From Lachnospiraceae bacterium (GTDB lineage Bacteria > Bacillota > Clostridia > Lachnospirales > Lachnospiraceae), in contig JAFUNK010000015.1 of assembly GCA_017482205.1 (NCBI GenBank), positions 1-44,637 of the forward strand: DNA of 44,637 bases, given 5' to 3'. A model generated the notes under the pieces. That model was not told the origin of the DNA. It was given only the letters and a program-made list of their open reading frames with translations, and did not search any database. Shown one piece after another: positions 37,091 to 44,548 of the stretch. Within the stretch, counting starts at the first letter, position 1; every line of letters starts with the position of its first letter. The position numbers and the translations under genes are program-made.

Positions 37091-38158
37091 CTATTCATCA
37101 AGGTCAACTTTTTCATCATTGATTTTTAGATACTCAAGATTGCCAAATTTGTCAAAGTCAATGGCATAGTTTGCATCATCGGTAAATATACCCTCTCCAC
37201 CCTTAATTTTTATGTATGTCAGATTAGTGAGGTTGGCTATTGCACTGATATCTGTCAGGTCATCTCCACCCTTGATAGTTAATTCAGTGAGATTTGTAAG
37301 GTTGGCTACTCCGCTGATATCTGTCAAACCATTATTACTATCAACCTTTAAATACATAAGGTTTGTCATATTTCTCAATGCATTTATATCCTCAAAATAA
37401 CCGCTAATATCTAAATATGTAAGGTTAGTCATATTTTTTAATGCACCTATGTCTGTAAATTTTCCATGAATATGTAATTCTATAAGGTTAGTGAGGTTGG
37501 TTAATGCACTGATATCCGTGAAATCGTCACTAATACTTAAATAGGTAAGATTTGTTAAATTCTTTAATGCACTTATGTCTGTTAAACTGCCATTATCATC
37601 ACTATCACTATTAATATCTAAGTATGTAAGATTCGTAAGGTTGGCTATTGCACTGATATCTGTTAAGTTATCACCACTAACACTTAAATATGTAAGATTT
37701 GTAAGGTTTTGCAATCCCTCCAAATTTGTTGCAGTTGTACTTACAGTCAATTTTTCAAGAGATGTAAAATACTTAAATGAATCCAACGTTGAAAAGTCAT
37801 AATAGTCCCATGTAGTACTAAACTCTTTAATATTTTTAACATCTCCGTAGGTTATATCACTGGATTTACCCGTAATTTCTTGAACCCTGCTAAAGAAATC
37901 TTCATCAGTAAATGCGATTATATAATCGTCTGCCCATGTTTCCGGCCCTGATGTTTCCAACTGTTGTTCTTCGTTCCCCTTCAGTTCTGCTATCTCTTTT
38001 TCCAATCTCTCGTTTTCTTCCTGCAATTCATCTATCAGTTCTTGCATTTCCTCTACCGAAAGATTTGAACTATCTGCATGTGTTATGTCTGATGAACCAC
38101 ACGCCACTGCGGTTACTGATAATAATAATGTTAATACTACTAATAATTTCTTATTCAT
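37091..38158 (-). CDS. Leucine-rich-repeat lipoprotein (internalin-like)
   Basis: A lipoprotein signal (LLVVLTLLLSVTAVACGSS, Cys as lipidation site) is followed by a short coiled coil (MQELIDELQEENERLEKEIAELK) and then about ten 21-23-residue repeats of the form LTNLTYLxIxxxxLTDISAIAN. This is the internalin-A type consensus. Such solenoids bind proteins or glycans at the cell surface. The repeats are also alike at DNA level (GTTGGCTATTGCACTGATAT occurs more than once), so copy number may vary. The GAGGAG site is close to the ATG. Confidence 0.9.
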   Translation of the reverse strand: MNKKLLVVLTLLLSVTAVACGSSDITHADSSNLSVEEMQELIDELQEENERLEKEIAELKGNEEQQLETSGPETWADDYIIAFTDEDFFSRVQEITGKSSDITYGDVKNIKEFSTTWDYYDFSTLDSFKYFTSLEKLTVSTTATNLEGLQNLTNLTYLSVSGDNLTDISAIANLTNLTYLDINSDSDDNGSLTDISALKNLTNLTYLSISDDFTDISALTNLTNLIELHIHGKFTDIGALKNMTNLTYLDISGYFEDINALRNMTNLMYLKVDSNNGLTDISGVANLTNLTELTIKGGDDLTDISAIANLTNLTYIKIKGGEGIFTDDANYAIDFDKFGNLEYLKINDEKVDLDE

Positions 38159-38195
38159 TACCTCGTCTCCTCTTTAGTTTATCTTTGTATCATTT

Positions 38196-38211
38196 TACTA
38201 CTTTTAGTAGC
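38196..38211. promoter_or_regulatory. Palindromic operator candidate between LRR and XRE genes
   Basis: CTACTTTTAGTAG is a perfect dyad around a 3-nt centre in the divergent intergenic region. It could be bound by the XRE regulator next to it. This is position-based inference. Confidence 0.35.
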
Positions 38212-38279
38212 ATTTTGCAACCTACTGTGAGTCGCAAGCCTATACAATGAGTACACTAACATATACAAGGAGGTATTCT

Positions 38280-38594
38280 ATGATTAACAGTCTCGGTGAA
38301 AAGTTGAAATCAGCTCGCGTCAGTCGCAACCTTACACGTAAGCAGGTTGCAGAATTAGTCGGTGTTACTGCTTCCGTTATCGGTCATTATGAAACCGGCG
38401 AACGTATGCCTTCTGTGCCCATTCTTTTAAAACTTGCCACCCAGTACAAGGTATCGCTTGACTATTTGCTCGACCATACTGTTATCAGCAATAATACCTT
38501 ATCTTTAGATGGCTTAACCGATAAACAAATCAATGTGTTAAAGCAAACTGCTGACTGTTTCCGCAACCTTCCGGAAAACAACGTTCTTAAATAA
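38280..38594 (+). CDS. XRE-family transcriptional regulator
   Basis: The HTH_3 domain is complete: LGEKLKSARVSRNLTRKQVAELVGVTASVIGHYETGERMPSVPILLKLATQYKVSLDYLLD, followed by a ~40-residue tail (DGLTDKQINVLKQTADCFRNLP) of the sort that mediates oligomerisation. AGGAGG precedes the ATG at 38280, which I prefer to a start 11 codons upstream. It is divergent from the leucine-rich lipoprotein gene, its likely target. Confidence 0.9.
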   Translation: MINSLGEKLKSARVSRNLTRKQVAELVGVTASVIGHYETGERMPSVPILLKLATQYKVSLDYLLDHTVISNNTLSLDGLTDKQINVLKQTADCFRNLPENNVLK

Positions 38595-38596
38595 AT

Positions 38597-38632
38597 GGCT
38601 CTAAACTTTACCCCTACTCTTGACAAAGAGCC
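38597..38632. repeat. Short inverted repeat resembling a leftover IS end
   Basis: GGCTCT and AGAGCC close a 36-bp segment containing CTTTACCCCTACTCTTGACA. Read on the minus strand (GGCTCTTTGTCAAGAGTAGG) it recalls, from memory, terminal repeats of ISL3-family elements. No transposase is present. Confidence 0.3.
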
Positions 38633-38667
38633 AAAAAAAGACCAACTACCCTTTCGAGTAATTGGTC
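38633..38667 (-). terminator. Terminator of the rpsF-ssb-rpsR operon
   Basis: GACCAATTAC and GTAGTTGGTC form a 10-bp stem on the minus strand, followed by CTTTTTTT. Confidence 0.8.
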
Positions 38668-38721
38668 AATTCTCTTAAAATCTCGTGTCAAAGTTGTGTC
38701 AACTTTGAACCTCACGTCCCG

Positions 38722-38749
38722 AAACCCTTGATTTTACTGGGTTTAGTCC
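38722..38749. other. Attachment-site-like sequence at the 3' end of rpsR
   Basis: Immediately at the rpsR stop the minus strand reads GGACTAAACCCAGTAAAATC, then AAGGGTTT. The 14-bp core AAAATCAAGGGTTT and the neighbouring GGACTAAA also occur at 78-117, where an HTH gene is truncated. Such cores at the 3' end of conserved genes are typical targets of tyrosine recombinases; no integrase is present here. Confidence 0.4.
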
Positions 38750-39006
38750 TGAACGTAAGGCATAAGTGCTACGTGACGTGCTCTCTTGATAGCAACGGTA
38801 AGTGCTCTCTGATGTTTTGCACAGTTGCCGGTGATTCTTCTGGGAAGAATCTTGCCTCTTTCAGATACGTATCTCTTTAACTTGTTTGTATCTTTGTAAT
38901 CAATTACGTTGTCCTTGCCACAAAATACACAAACTTTTTTTCTTCTACGCATGCCGCCCTTTTTTCTCATAGGCGCATCTGCTTTGTCTGCTTTATTGAA
39001 TGCCAT
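38743..39006 (-). CDS. rpsR: Ribosomal protein S18
   Basis: Small-subunit protein that pairs with S6. [62 protein letters not shown] is diagnostic, including a CxxC and a later Cys of the zinc-type paralogue. 87 residues. GGAGG precedes the ATG. It is the last gene of rpsF-ssb-rpsR. Confidence 0.97.
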   Translation of the reverse strand: MAFNKADKADAPMRKKGGMRRRKKVCVFCGKDNVIDYKDTNKLKRYVSERGKILPRRITGNCAKHQRALTVAIKRARHVALMPYVQD

Positions 39007-39033
39007 GTCAGTGCCTCCATTCTTAAAAATTAA

Positions 39034-39480
39034 TTAGTTAAACGGTAATTCTTCATCAATACCGTCCGGGATGTTCATAAAGCCATCACCTGCACCACTG
39101 GGCTCAGGTCTTGAATAGCTGTTTCCTCCCGTGTAACCACTGTTGTCTCCATTGGAAGCATTCTTGCTTTCAGCAAACTCGATTTCATCAACCATGATAC
39201 GAACACTGTAAACCATCTGGCCATCCTTATTCGTATAATTGTCATTCTGAATATTGCCGCTTACCAGAATCTTGGTGCCTTTACGCAGATAACGTTCTAC
39301 GAACTCTGCCTGACGACCAAATGATGTACAATTGAAAAAGTCTGCATCAGGCTGACCCTCTCTCTTGAATCTTCTGTCTACTGCAATGGAAAATCTTGCT
39401 ACTGCTGTCTGATTGCTTCCCTGAGAATATCTTACTTCAGGATCTCTGGTTAATCTGCCCATAAGAATTACTTTATTCAT
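39034..39480 (-). CDS. ssb: Single-stranded DNA-binding protein
   Basis: OB-fold protein of replication and repair: MNKVILMGRLTRDPEVRYSQGSNQTAVARFSIAVDRRF, then DFFNCTSFGRQAEFVERYLRKGTKILVSGNIQ. A Gly/Ser-rich disordered linker ends in the acidic tip MNIPDGIDEELPFN that recruits partner proteins. 148 residues, normal length and order between rpsF and rpsR. Confidence 0.97.
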   Translation of the reverse strand: MNKVILMGRLTRDPEVRYSQGSNQTAVARFSIAVDRRFKREGQPDADFFNCTSFGRQAEFVERYLRKGTKILVSGNIQNDNYTNKDGQMVYSVRIMVDEIEFAESKNASNGDNSGYTGGNSYSRPEPSGAGDGFMNIPDGIDEELPFN

Positions 39481-39518
39481 ATTAAGTCCCTCCTCCGGTA
39501 TACCTAGGATCCTCTGCT

Positions 39519-39570
39519 ATGGTATCTGCCGATACCGGGTGTTTCTGCACCCCGGATACCCGGTATGCCT
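39519..39570 (-). other. Structured intercistronic region between rpsF and ssb
   Basis: GGTATC/GATACC and CCGGGTG/CACCCCGG inverted repeats allow one long or two alternative hairpins in the 91-nt gap. The motif GGTAT or ATACC occurs five to six times. It may be an RNA target of the S6:S18 complex, which is known to bind leader RNAs of this operon in other bacteria, or a processing site. Confidence 0.4.
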
Positions 39571-39571
39571 T

Positions 39572-39859
39572 TTACGCTTCGTCTTTAACAATTAAATATC
39601 TGATAACGTTGTCCATAATGCGGATACGGCTCTCGATTTCAGCGGGAGCTTTGGTATCAGCTTCGAACTTGATGAAATAATAGAAAGCTTCCTTCATCTT
39701 CTGAACTTCGTAAGCTAACTTCTTCTTACCCCATTCATCAACGTTGGTGATGTTTCCGCCGAATCTCTCAACCAGTGCCTTGCACTTGTCAACTACGGCT
39801 GCTCTTTCATCATCTTCGATTTTAGCACTAACAACAACTGTCATTTCATATTTGCTCAT
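39572..39859 (-). CDS. rpsF: Ribosomal protein S6
   Basis: SKYEMTVVVSAKIEDDERAAVVDKCKALVERFGGNITNVDEWGKKKLAYEVQKMKEAFYYFIKFEA and RIMDNVIRYLIVKDEA match S6 over its 95 residues. The ATG at 39859 follows GGAGG; the frame extends 20 codons upstream into the leader. First gene of the operon. Confidence 0.96.
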   Translation of the reverse strand: MSKYEMTVVVSAKIEDDERAAVVDKCKALVERFGGNITNVDEWGKKKLAYEVQKMKEAFYYFIKFEADTKAPAEIESRIRIMDNVIRYLIVKDEA

Positions 39860-39927
39860 GCTTTTTACCTCCTTATGGTCTCTGGCCCCTATATATAGGA
39901 GCAAGGAATTATATATCACGGAGAATT

Positions 39928-39956
39928 ATGATACCACATAATTCCGCTATTTTCAA
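39928..39956 (-). promoter_or_regulatory. Promoter of rpsF-ssb-rpsR
   Basis: TTGAAA, 17-bp spacer, TATCAT on the minus strand. The -35 overlaps the stop of the DUF951 gene, and the -10 sits in an inverted repeat GAATTATG/CATAATTC (39923-39944). Confidence 0.65.
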
Positions 39957-40135
39957 GCCTTTTTGCGGATTTCTCTTACATTTTTTTCAACTAATTTACG
40001 TGCAATCATAATCTGATGACCACAACCGGCACATTTTAGTCTGAAATCCGCTCCGATACGCAACACTTCCCATTCCTGACTGCCACAGGGGTGCTGCTTT
40101 TTTAGTTTTACAATATCTCCAACCTGAATATCCAT
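39953..40135 (-). CDS. DUF951-domain protein, 60 aa
   Basis: MDIQVGDIVKLKKQHPCGSQEWEVLRIGADFRLKCAGCGHQIMIARKLVEKNVREI fits DUF951, with HPCG and CAGCGH as a probable zinc or metal site. The function is unknown; it is commonly found near ribosomal or chromosome-segregation genes in Firmicutes. GGAGG precedes the ATG. Confidence 0.92.
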   Translation of the reverse strand: MDIQVGDIVKLKKQHPCGSQEWEVLRIGADFRLKCAGCGHQIMIARKLVEKNVREIRKKA

Positions 40136-40145
40136 GTTACCTCCG

Positions 40146-40874
40146 TTACACCGCCGAAAACACCTCGCCGATACTGCCCTGTATTACCAAATCCGCCATA
40201 TTATCTCTGGGCGTTGGCGCCTTATTTATCAACACCAGATATTTGCCGCTAAAGTAATCAATCAGTCCTGCCGCGGGATAAACCGCTAAAGAGGTCCCAC
40301 CGATAATCAGCAAATCAGCATTGCGGATAGCCTTTACCGATTCCTTTAAGGTAGTATCGTCCAGCCCTTCCTCATACAAAACCACATCCGGCTTTACAGT
40401 GCCTCCACATTTGGCACAAATAGGAACTCCCTCTGCACCTTTTATATAATTCACATCATAAAAAGCCTTACAGTCCTCACAATAATTACGAAGTACGCTG
40501 CCATGGAGTTCCCAGACCTTCTCATTGCCGGCAGCCTGATGTAAACCGTCTATATTCTGCGTAATCACCGCTTTTAATTTTCCTTCTTTTTCCCACTCTG
40601 CCAGTTTTTTATGGGCTGCATTGGGCTCGGCATCCAGAAACAGCATCTTATTTTTATAAAAACGGTAAAATTCCTCTGTATTCCTTCTATAAAAGGTATG
40701 ACTCAAAATAGTTTCCGGCGGATAATCATACTGCTGGTGGTACAAACCGTCCACACTTCTGAAATCCGGAATACCGCTTTCCGTAGAAACCCCGGCTCCG
40801 CCAAAAAATACCATATTGTTGCTTGCCGCTATCATTTCTCTTAAACGGGCTATTTTTTCTTCATAGGTTTCCAT
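40146..40874 (-). CDS. NAD-dependent protein deacylase (sirtuin)
   Basis: Removes acyl groups from lysines using NAD+. The NAD-binding motif FFGGAGVSTESGIPDFRS, the catalytic His in TQNIDGLHQAAG...VWELHGS, the zinc ligands CEDCKAF and CAKCGG, and IIGGTSLAVYPAAGL are all present. 242 residues with the ATG at 40874 and AAGGA upstream; a longer frame exists. Located 10 nt upstream of DUF951 and probably co-transcribed. Confidence 0.94.
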   Translation of the reverse strand: METYEEKIARLREMIAASNNMVFFGGAGVSTESGIPDFRSVDGLYHQQYDYPPETILSHTFYRRNTEEFYRFYKNKMLFLDAEPNAAHKKLAEWEKEGKLKAVITQNIDGLHQAAGNEKVWELHGSVLRNYCEDCKAFYDVNYIKGAEGVPICAKCGGTVKPDVVLYEEGLDDTTLKESVKAIRNADLLIIGGTSLAVYPAAGLIDYFSGKYLVLINKAPTPRDNMADLVIQGSIGEVFSAV

Positions 40875-40952
40875 GCCAGCATTTCCTTTCTTCTTTATAT
40901 CACTGTTTTCACAGGTTATAAGCATTCTCATAGCTTTTGTACTATCAGATTT

Positions 40953-41693
40953 TTAATTCAAATTTCCCGTAAAAAAATCCTTAAGTATACCAAAAAACTC
41001 CCGAAACATATTGTTGGGCAGATATCCCACATGTGACCTTGCAGGCAGTCCATATACTTCTGTATATCCTGCCGCCTCTGCTAAATGTGTGGCACGGAAA
41101 ATGTGAAAATTATTACTTACAATACCTACACTGTTATTTTCCGCATCTAAATACTGCATACTAAAACGAATATTTTCGCTGGTATCCGTAGATTGGTCTT
41201 CCTTGATAATACGCTCAGGTGCAATGCCTCTGCCCACCAGATACTCATACATCCCCTGAGCCTCGGTATCCGGCTCATCACTGCCCTGCCCACCGGACAC
41301 AATTACCAATGTATCCTCATTATCAATCAGATACTCGTAAGCTTCATCCAATCTCATCTGTAACACATAACTGGGACCACCGGGTTTTAACTGAGCACCC
41401 AAGACCACCAGATAATCCAAGTCCGCAGGTGCTTTGGCAAAAAAGCCACTGATAATCAATGCTTCCACCATAATAAAAATTACAAATCCAATGGTTACAC
41501 AAGCATAAAAAGTTTTTCTTATCCACTTAGACAGGCGGAAAAGTATCTTTTTTCCCCACAACGCCCAGACAATACACACAATTCCCAGTACTGCCCAGAT
41601 AAGGAAAAATTTTGTACCATAACCTCCCAACAGGAACAGTACTCCGCAATATACGATTAAAATAATTCCCAAAAGTATTAAAAATAATTTCAT
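40953..41693 (-). CDS. YdcF/SanA-family membrane protein (DUF218)
   Basis: Three or four N-terminal hydrophobic segments (LFLILLGIILIVYCGVLFLLGG; FFLIWAVLGIVCIVWALW; FYACVTIGFVIFIMVEALIISGFF) precede the DUF218 domain: YLVVLGAQLKPGGPSYVLQMRLDEAYEYL, VSGGQGSDEPDTEAQGMYEYL, DQSTDTSENIRFS and VSNNFHIFRA. Related proteins act in envelope biogenesis or vancomycin resistance; the substrate is unknown. Confidence 0.88.
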   Translation of the reverse strand: MKLFLILLGIILIVYCGVLFLLGGYGTKFFLIWAVLGIVCIVWALWGKKILFRLSKWIRKTFYACVTIGFVIFIMVEALIISGFFAKAPADLDYLVVLGAQLKPGGPSYVLQMRLDEAYEYLIDNEDTLVIVSGGQGSDEPDTEAQGMYEYLVGRGIAPERIIKEDQSTDTSENIRFSMQYLDAENNSVGIVSNNFHIFRATHLAEAAGYTEVYGLPARSHVGYLPNNMFREFFGILKDFFTGNLN

Positions 41694-41754
41694 TCTATCC
41701 TACCGACTATCACCGCTGAAATCCATATCACGTTTGAAGCAATTATTTTTCTTA

Positions 41755-42951
41755 TTACTCTACATGTGTCATCATTGCTTCAACGATTTCAGGATACTGC
41801 CACTTACAGCTTACTCTGTTTAAAAGTCCGAAATTCTCTCCCTTACCAATAAAGGCATTGTTGTCCCACCAGCAACAGGTCATACCGCGGGCCCGGGCTG
41901 CCTCCACATAATATGCTGCAAATTCGGTACGTGCCTCATTGTTATTGTATTTGTTTCTTGCCCCAAATTCTCCGATTACGACAGGAATCCCTTTGGTAAT
42001 AAACTTGTCGTAGAGCTTATCCATAAACCCAACCATATTGTTGATATCGCTCTGATTTTCCATACTCCAAGTATCCGTTCCTGCTGCTTCCAATGCAAAA
42101 TTGTACGGCGTATAGGCATGCACGGAAACAATCAGTCTGTGTTCCACCGTATCCGTAGGAAGCTTAAACCCTTCATTCAACGCTCCGTCCGACGATGCAG
42201 CATATCCGGGGCACATAAGGTAACGGTTGGCATTATTGCCGCCACTGTTTCTTATTAAGTCCACAAAAACCTGATTATAACGGTTAATACAGGCAATTGC
42301 CTCTATACAGTCCTCATTATCAGGATTAATCCACCACTCATTTTCATGTCCCACCAATCTGGGCTCATTCATTGCTTCAAATATCAAATGCTCGTCATAC
42401 TCTTTATATCTTTCGGCAAGCTGAGTCCAAATCGCAGTGATATACTTAATGGACTGCTCCGCATATTCCTCCGACGGATACAGGTACTCCGTACTGTTAT
42501 CATGATGAATGTTTAAAATTACATACAAATCTCTGTCAATACACCAGTCAACCACTTCATTGACTCTGTCCATCCACGCTTCACTGACAGTATAATCATC
42601 ATCCGTCAAATGATTGTGCCATGAAACCGGTATACGAACCGTATTAAATCCGGCCTCCTTGACAGCATCAATCATCTCTTCCGTGGTATAACTGCCGTTC
42701 CATGCCCTTTCATACTCCAGTTCATCCGTCAAACTGTTATTATCAATAGCATCAAAGGTATTACCCAGATTCCAGCCAATTTTCAGCTCTTCCACAAATA
42801 GCATAGCTTCATTGTCCGGAATATCCTTTGCTTCTAAAGGATTTTCAGCACCGGTTCCTCGGGTATTATCAGCGGCTTTGCATGCAGTGAAATTCGTAAC
42901 CAATATTATAAATGTAAGTATCAGCGCAATATATTTTTTATATCTTCTCAT
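41755..42951 (-). CDS. Glycoside hydrolase family 5 endoglucanase-like lipoprotein
   Basis: The signal YIALILTFIILVTNFTACKA suggests a lipoprotein. The GH5 barrel begins WNLGNTFDAID; it has GFNTVRIPVSWHNHL, the acid/base Glu in IFEAMNEPRLVG, HAYTPYNFA, and the nucleophile Glu in VVIGEFGARNKYN. WWDNN near the end lines the substrate cleft. Likely cleaves beta-1,4-glucans or mixed-linkage glucans at the cell surface. It lies 35 nt behind the CE2 esterase gene and is probably co-transcribed. Confidence 0.92.
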   Translation of the reverse strand: MRRYKKYIALILTFIILVTNFTACKAADNTRGTGAENPLEAKDIPDNEAMLFVEELKIGWNLGNTFDAIDNNSLTDELEYERAWNGSYTTEEMIDAVKEAGFNTVRIPVSWHNHLTDDDYTVSEAWMDRVNEVVDWCIDRDLYVILNIHHDNSTEYLYPSEEYAEQSIKYITAIWTQLAERYKEYDEHLIFEAMNEPRLVGHENEWWINPDNEDCIEAIACINRYNQVFVDLIRNSGGNNANRYLMCPGYAASSDGALNEGFKLPTDTVEHRLIVSVHAYTPYNFALEAAGTDTWSMENQSDINNMVGFMDKLYDKFITKGIPVVIGEFGARNKYNNNEARTEFAAYYVEAARARGMTCCWWDNNAFIGKGENFGLLNRVSCKWQYPEIVEAMMTHVE

Positions 42952-42986
42952 ATAAGTTTACGTTCCGCCCATTTACTAATAAGATA

Positions 42987-44024
42987 TTACAAAATCTGTT
43001 TTTTGATAAAGGAAACCACTTCTCCAGAAGCCTGCAAATGAGATGCATATGTAGGGTGGTAATCCACTACCACTCCATTTTCATCAGGTTGCACACTCAG
43101 TTTAAGAGAATAAATCCTCTCTTCCCCGGTTTCCTCTTTAAATCTGCTCACAGTCTGTTCTACATAATCACACAGTTCCTGCCCCATCAGTCCCAATACA
43201 CAAAGGATATGTGCCTGCGGATTTTTTTCTCTCACAACACCTAAAAATTTGCAGTATTCTCTTACATATTCCTGACATCTTTCTTCATTATCTCTTGCAT
43301 AAGAAGTATCATTGGTTCCCAAATTAATAACTACAATATCGGGAGTAAACTCTGAAAAGTCCCACTCAACCTCCTTAGGTGCCATCCCACCATCAAATGT
43401 ACCGTAAGAATTACCCAGTTTATTGTAATAGGGTGGCACTAACTGATGCGCCACCTTTTCGCCATTATCAGTATAGCCGGAAATAATGCCGTGTCCGGAA
43501 TAGGAAACCATACTGTAATCTGCATCCAACGCCTGTGCCGTCAAATATGCGTATGCTTTTGTAACATTTTCATTGTGTGTGGAATAGGTATCTTCCAATG
43601 TACCGTCTACGCCATATCCACAGGTAATGGAATCACCAATAAATTCAATTGCCAGTTTTTTCTTTTCTGTGGGAGAAATCACTGCCTCCTCATCACACAC
43701 TATATCTTTAATACCCATAGTGGAATCTGAAGACTCGGATAACTTAATCAGCCGGATAATGGATTTGGTTTTTACATCACTGTCAATTGCACAGACTTCT
43801 TTTTCTTCACAATTCATCACGTCATCTGCCACCATTGTATCATTTACATAAACAGCAAATCTTGCCTGATGCATTTCTTCATTATAGATAGAGTCGCTTC
43901 TCAGCACAAAGGTACATTTTTTCCCTTCAAAATGAAACTCCACACCTGCACCGGACAAAGAAAACCACAAAGTATCCTTAATTAATTTTGTTCTTCCAAT
44001 TCGCTTTACCTTATCTGTTGTCAT
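42987..44024 (-). CDS. Carbohydrate esterase family 2 (acetylxylan/glucomannan deacetylase-like)
   Basis: N-terminal beta domain (TLWFSLSGAGVEFHFEGKKCTFVLRSD...YVNDTMVADDV) followed by the SGNH domain: EFIGDSITCGYG with the nucleophile, VVINLGTND, and VVDYHPTYASH with the catalytic His. This is the CE2 arrangement. No signal peptide is visible, so it may deacetylate imported oligosaccharides, while the GH5 partner works outside. The ATG at 44024 follows AGGAG at 8 nt; a frame exists to 44048. Confidence 0.9.
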   Translation of the reverse strand: MTTDKVKRIGRTKLIKDTLWFSLSGAGVEFHFEGKKCTFVLRSDSIYNEEMHQARFAVYVNDTMVADDVMNCEEKEVCAIDSDVKTKSIIRLIKLSESSDSTMGIKDIVCDEEAVISPTEKKKLAIEFIGDSITCGYGVDGTLEDTYSTHNENVTKAYAYLTAQALDADYSMVSYSGHGIISGYTDNGEKVAHQLVPPYYNKLGNSYGTFDGGMAPKEVEWDFSEFTPDIVVINLGTNDTSYARDNEERCQEYVREYCKFLGVVREKNPQAHILCVLGLMGQELCDYVEQTVSRFKEETGEERIYSLKLSVQPDENGVVVDYHPTYASHLQASGEVVSFIKKQIL

Positions 44025-44170
44025 CACTTTATCTCCTTTTCCATGCATGTTTTTCTATATACTATTTATATATTTAAATCCCTATCTAATTTTTAATTAT
44101 ATCATTTCTCTAAATATAAAGATACCTTATTTATTTTAAAAATCTTTAGTTTATTCTTAATTTTAATATC
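44025..44170. other. AT-rich promoter region, no gene
   Basis: Very AT-rich stretch between the CE2 start and the tRNA terminator. It should hold the CE2-GH5 promoter, but several TATA-like hexamers make an assignment arbitrary. Confidence 0.4.
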
Positions 44171-44203
44171 AAAAAACCCTCAGAGAAAATCTCTGAGGGT
44201 TTT
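44171..44203 (-). terminator. Terminator of the rRNA-tRNA operon
   Basis: AAAACCCTCAGAG and CTCTGAGGGTTTT form a perfect 13-bp stem with a T run on the minus strand, directly after tRNA-Cys. Confidence 0.92.
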
Positions 44204-44205
44204 AG

Positions 44206-44276
44206 AGGCGACAACCAGATTTGAACTGGTGATCAGGGTGTTGCAGACCCACGCCTTACCGCTTGGCTATGTCGCC
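44206..44276 (-). tRNA. tRNA-Cys (GCA)
   Basis: The cloverleaf GGCGACA...TGTCGCC closes, the anticodon loop reads CTGCAAC (anticodon GCA), the T loop is TTCAAAT and the discriminator base is U, the Cys identity element. CCA is not encoded. Confidence 0.95.
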
Positions 44277-44279
44277 AGA

Positions 44280-44351
44280 CTCCCCGAGTAGGGCTCGAAC
44301 CTACAACCCCACGGTTAACAGCCGTGTGCTCTACCATTGAGCTATCGAGGA
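44280..44351 (-). tRNA. tRNA-Asn (GTT)
   Basis: Acceptor stem TCCTCGA/TCGGGGA, anticodon loop CTGTTAA (GTT), T arm GGTTCGAGCCC, discriminator G. It directly abuts tRNA-Glu. CCA is not encoded. Confidence 0.95.
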
Positions 44352-44423
44352 TGACTCCAACGGGAATCGAACCCGTGTTACCGCCGTGAAAGGGCGATGT
44401 CTTAACCGCTTGACCATGGAGCC
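44352..44423 (-). tRNA. tRNA-Glu (TTC)
   Basis: Acceptor stem GGCTCCA/TGGAGTC, anticodon loop CTTTCAC (TTC), T arm GGTTCGATTCC. First tRNA behind the 23S gene. Confidence 0.95.
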
Positions 44424-44548
44424 AAATAACTACTATATAGTATATGCTCTATTCAGTTAAATATACCATACATTGAAAAATCTGTATTGTACCTTGAAAA
44501 CCGAACACTGAATTACTCTCTTCATCCACCGATTCTTCCTACCTGTTC

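Noticed and set aside
44424-44548. 5S rRNA gene
   Set aside because: The interval is AT-rich spacer without the 5S stem sequences; it is also close to the minimum possible size.
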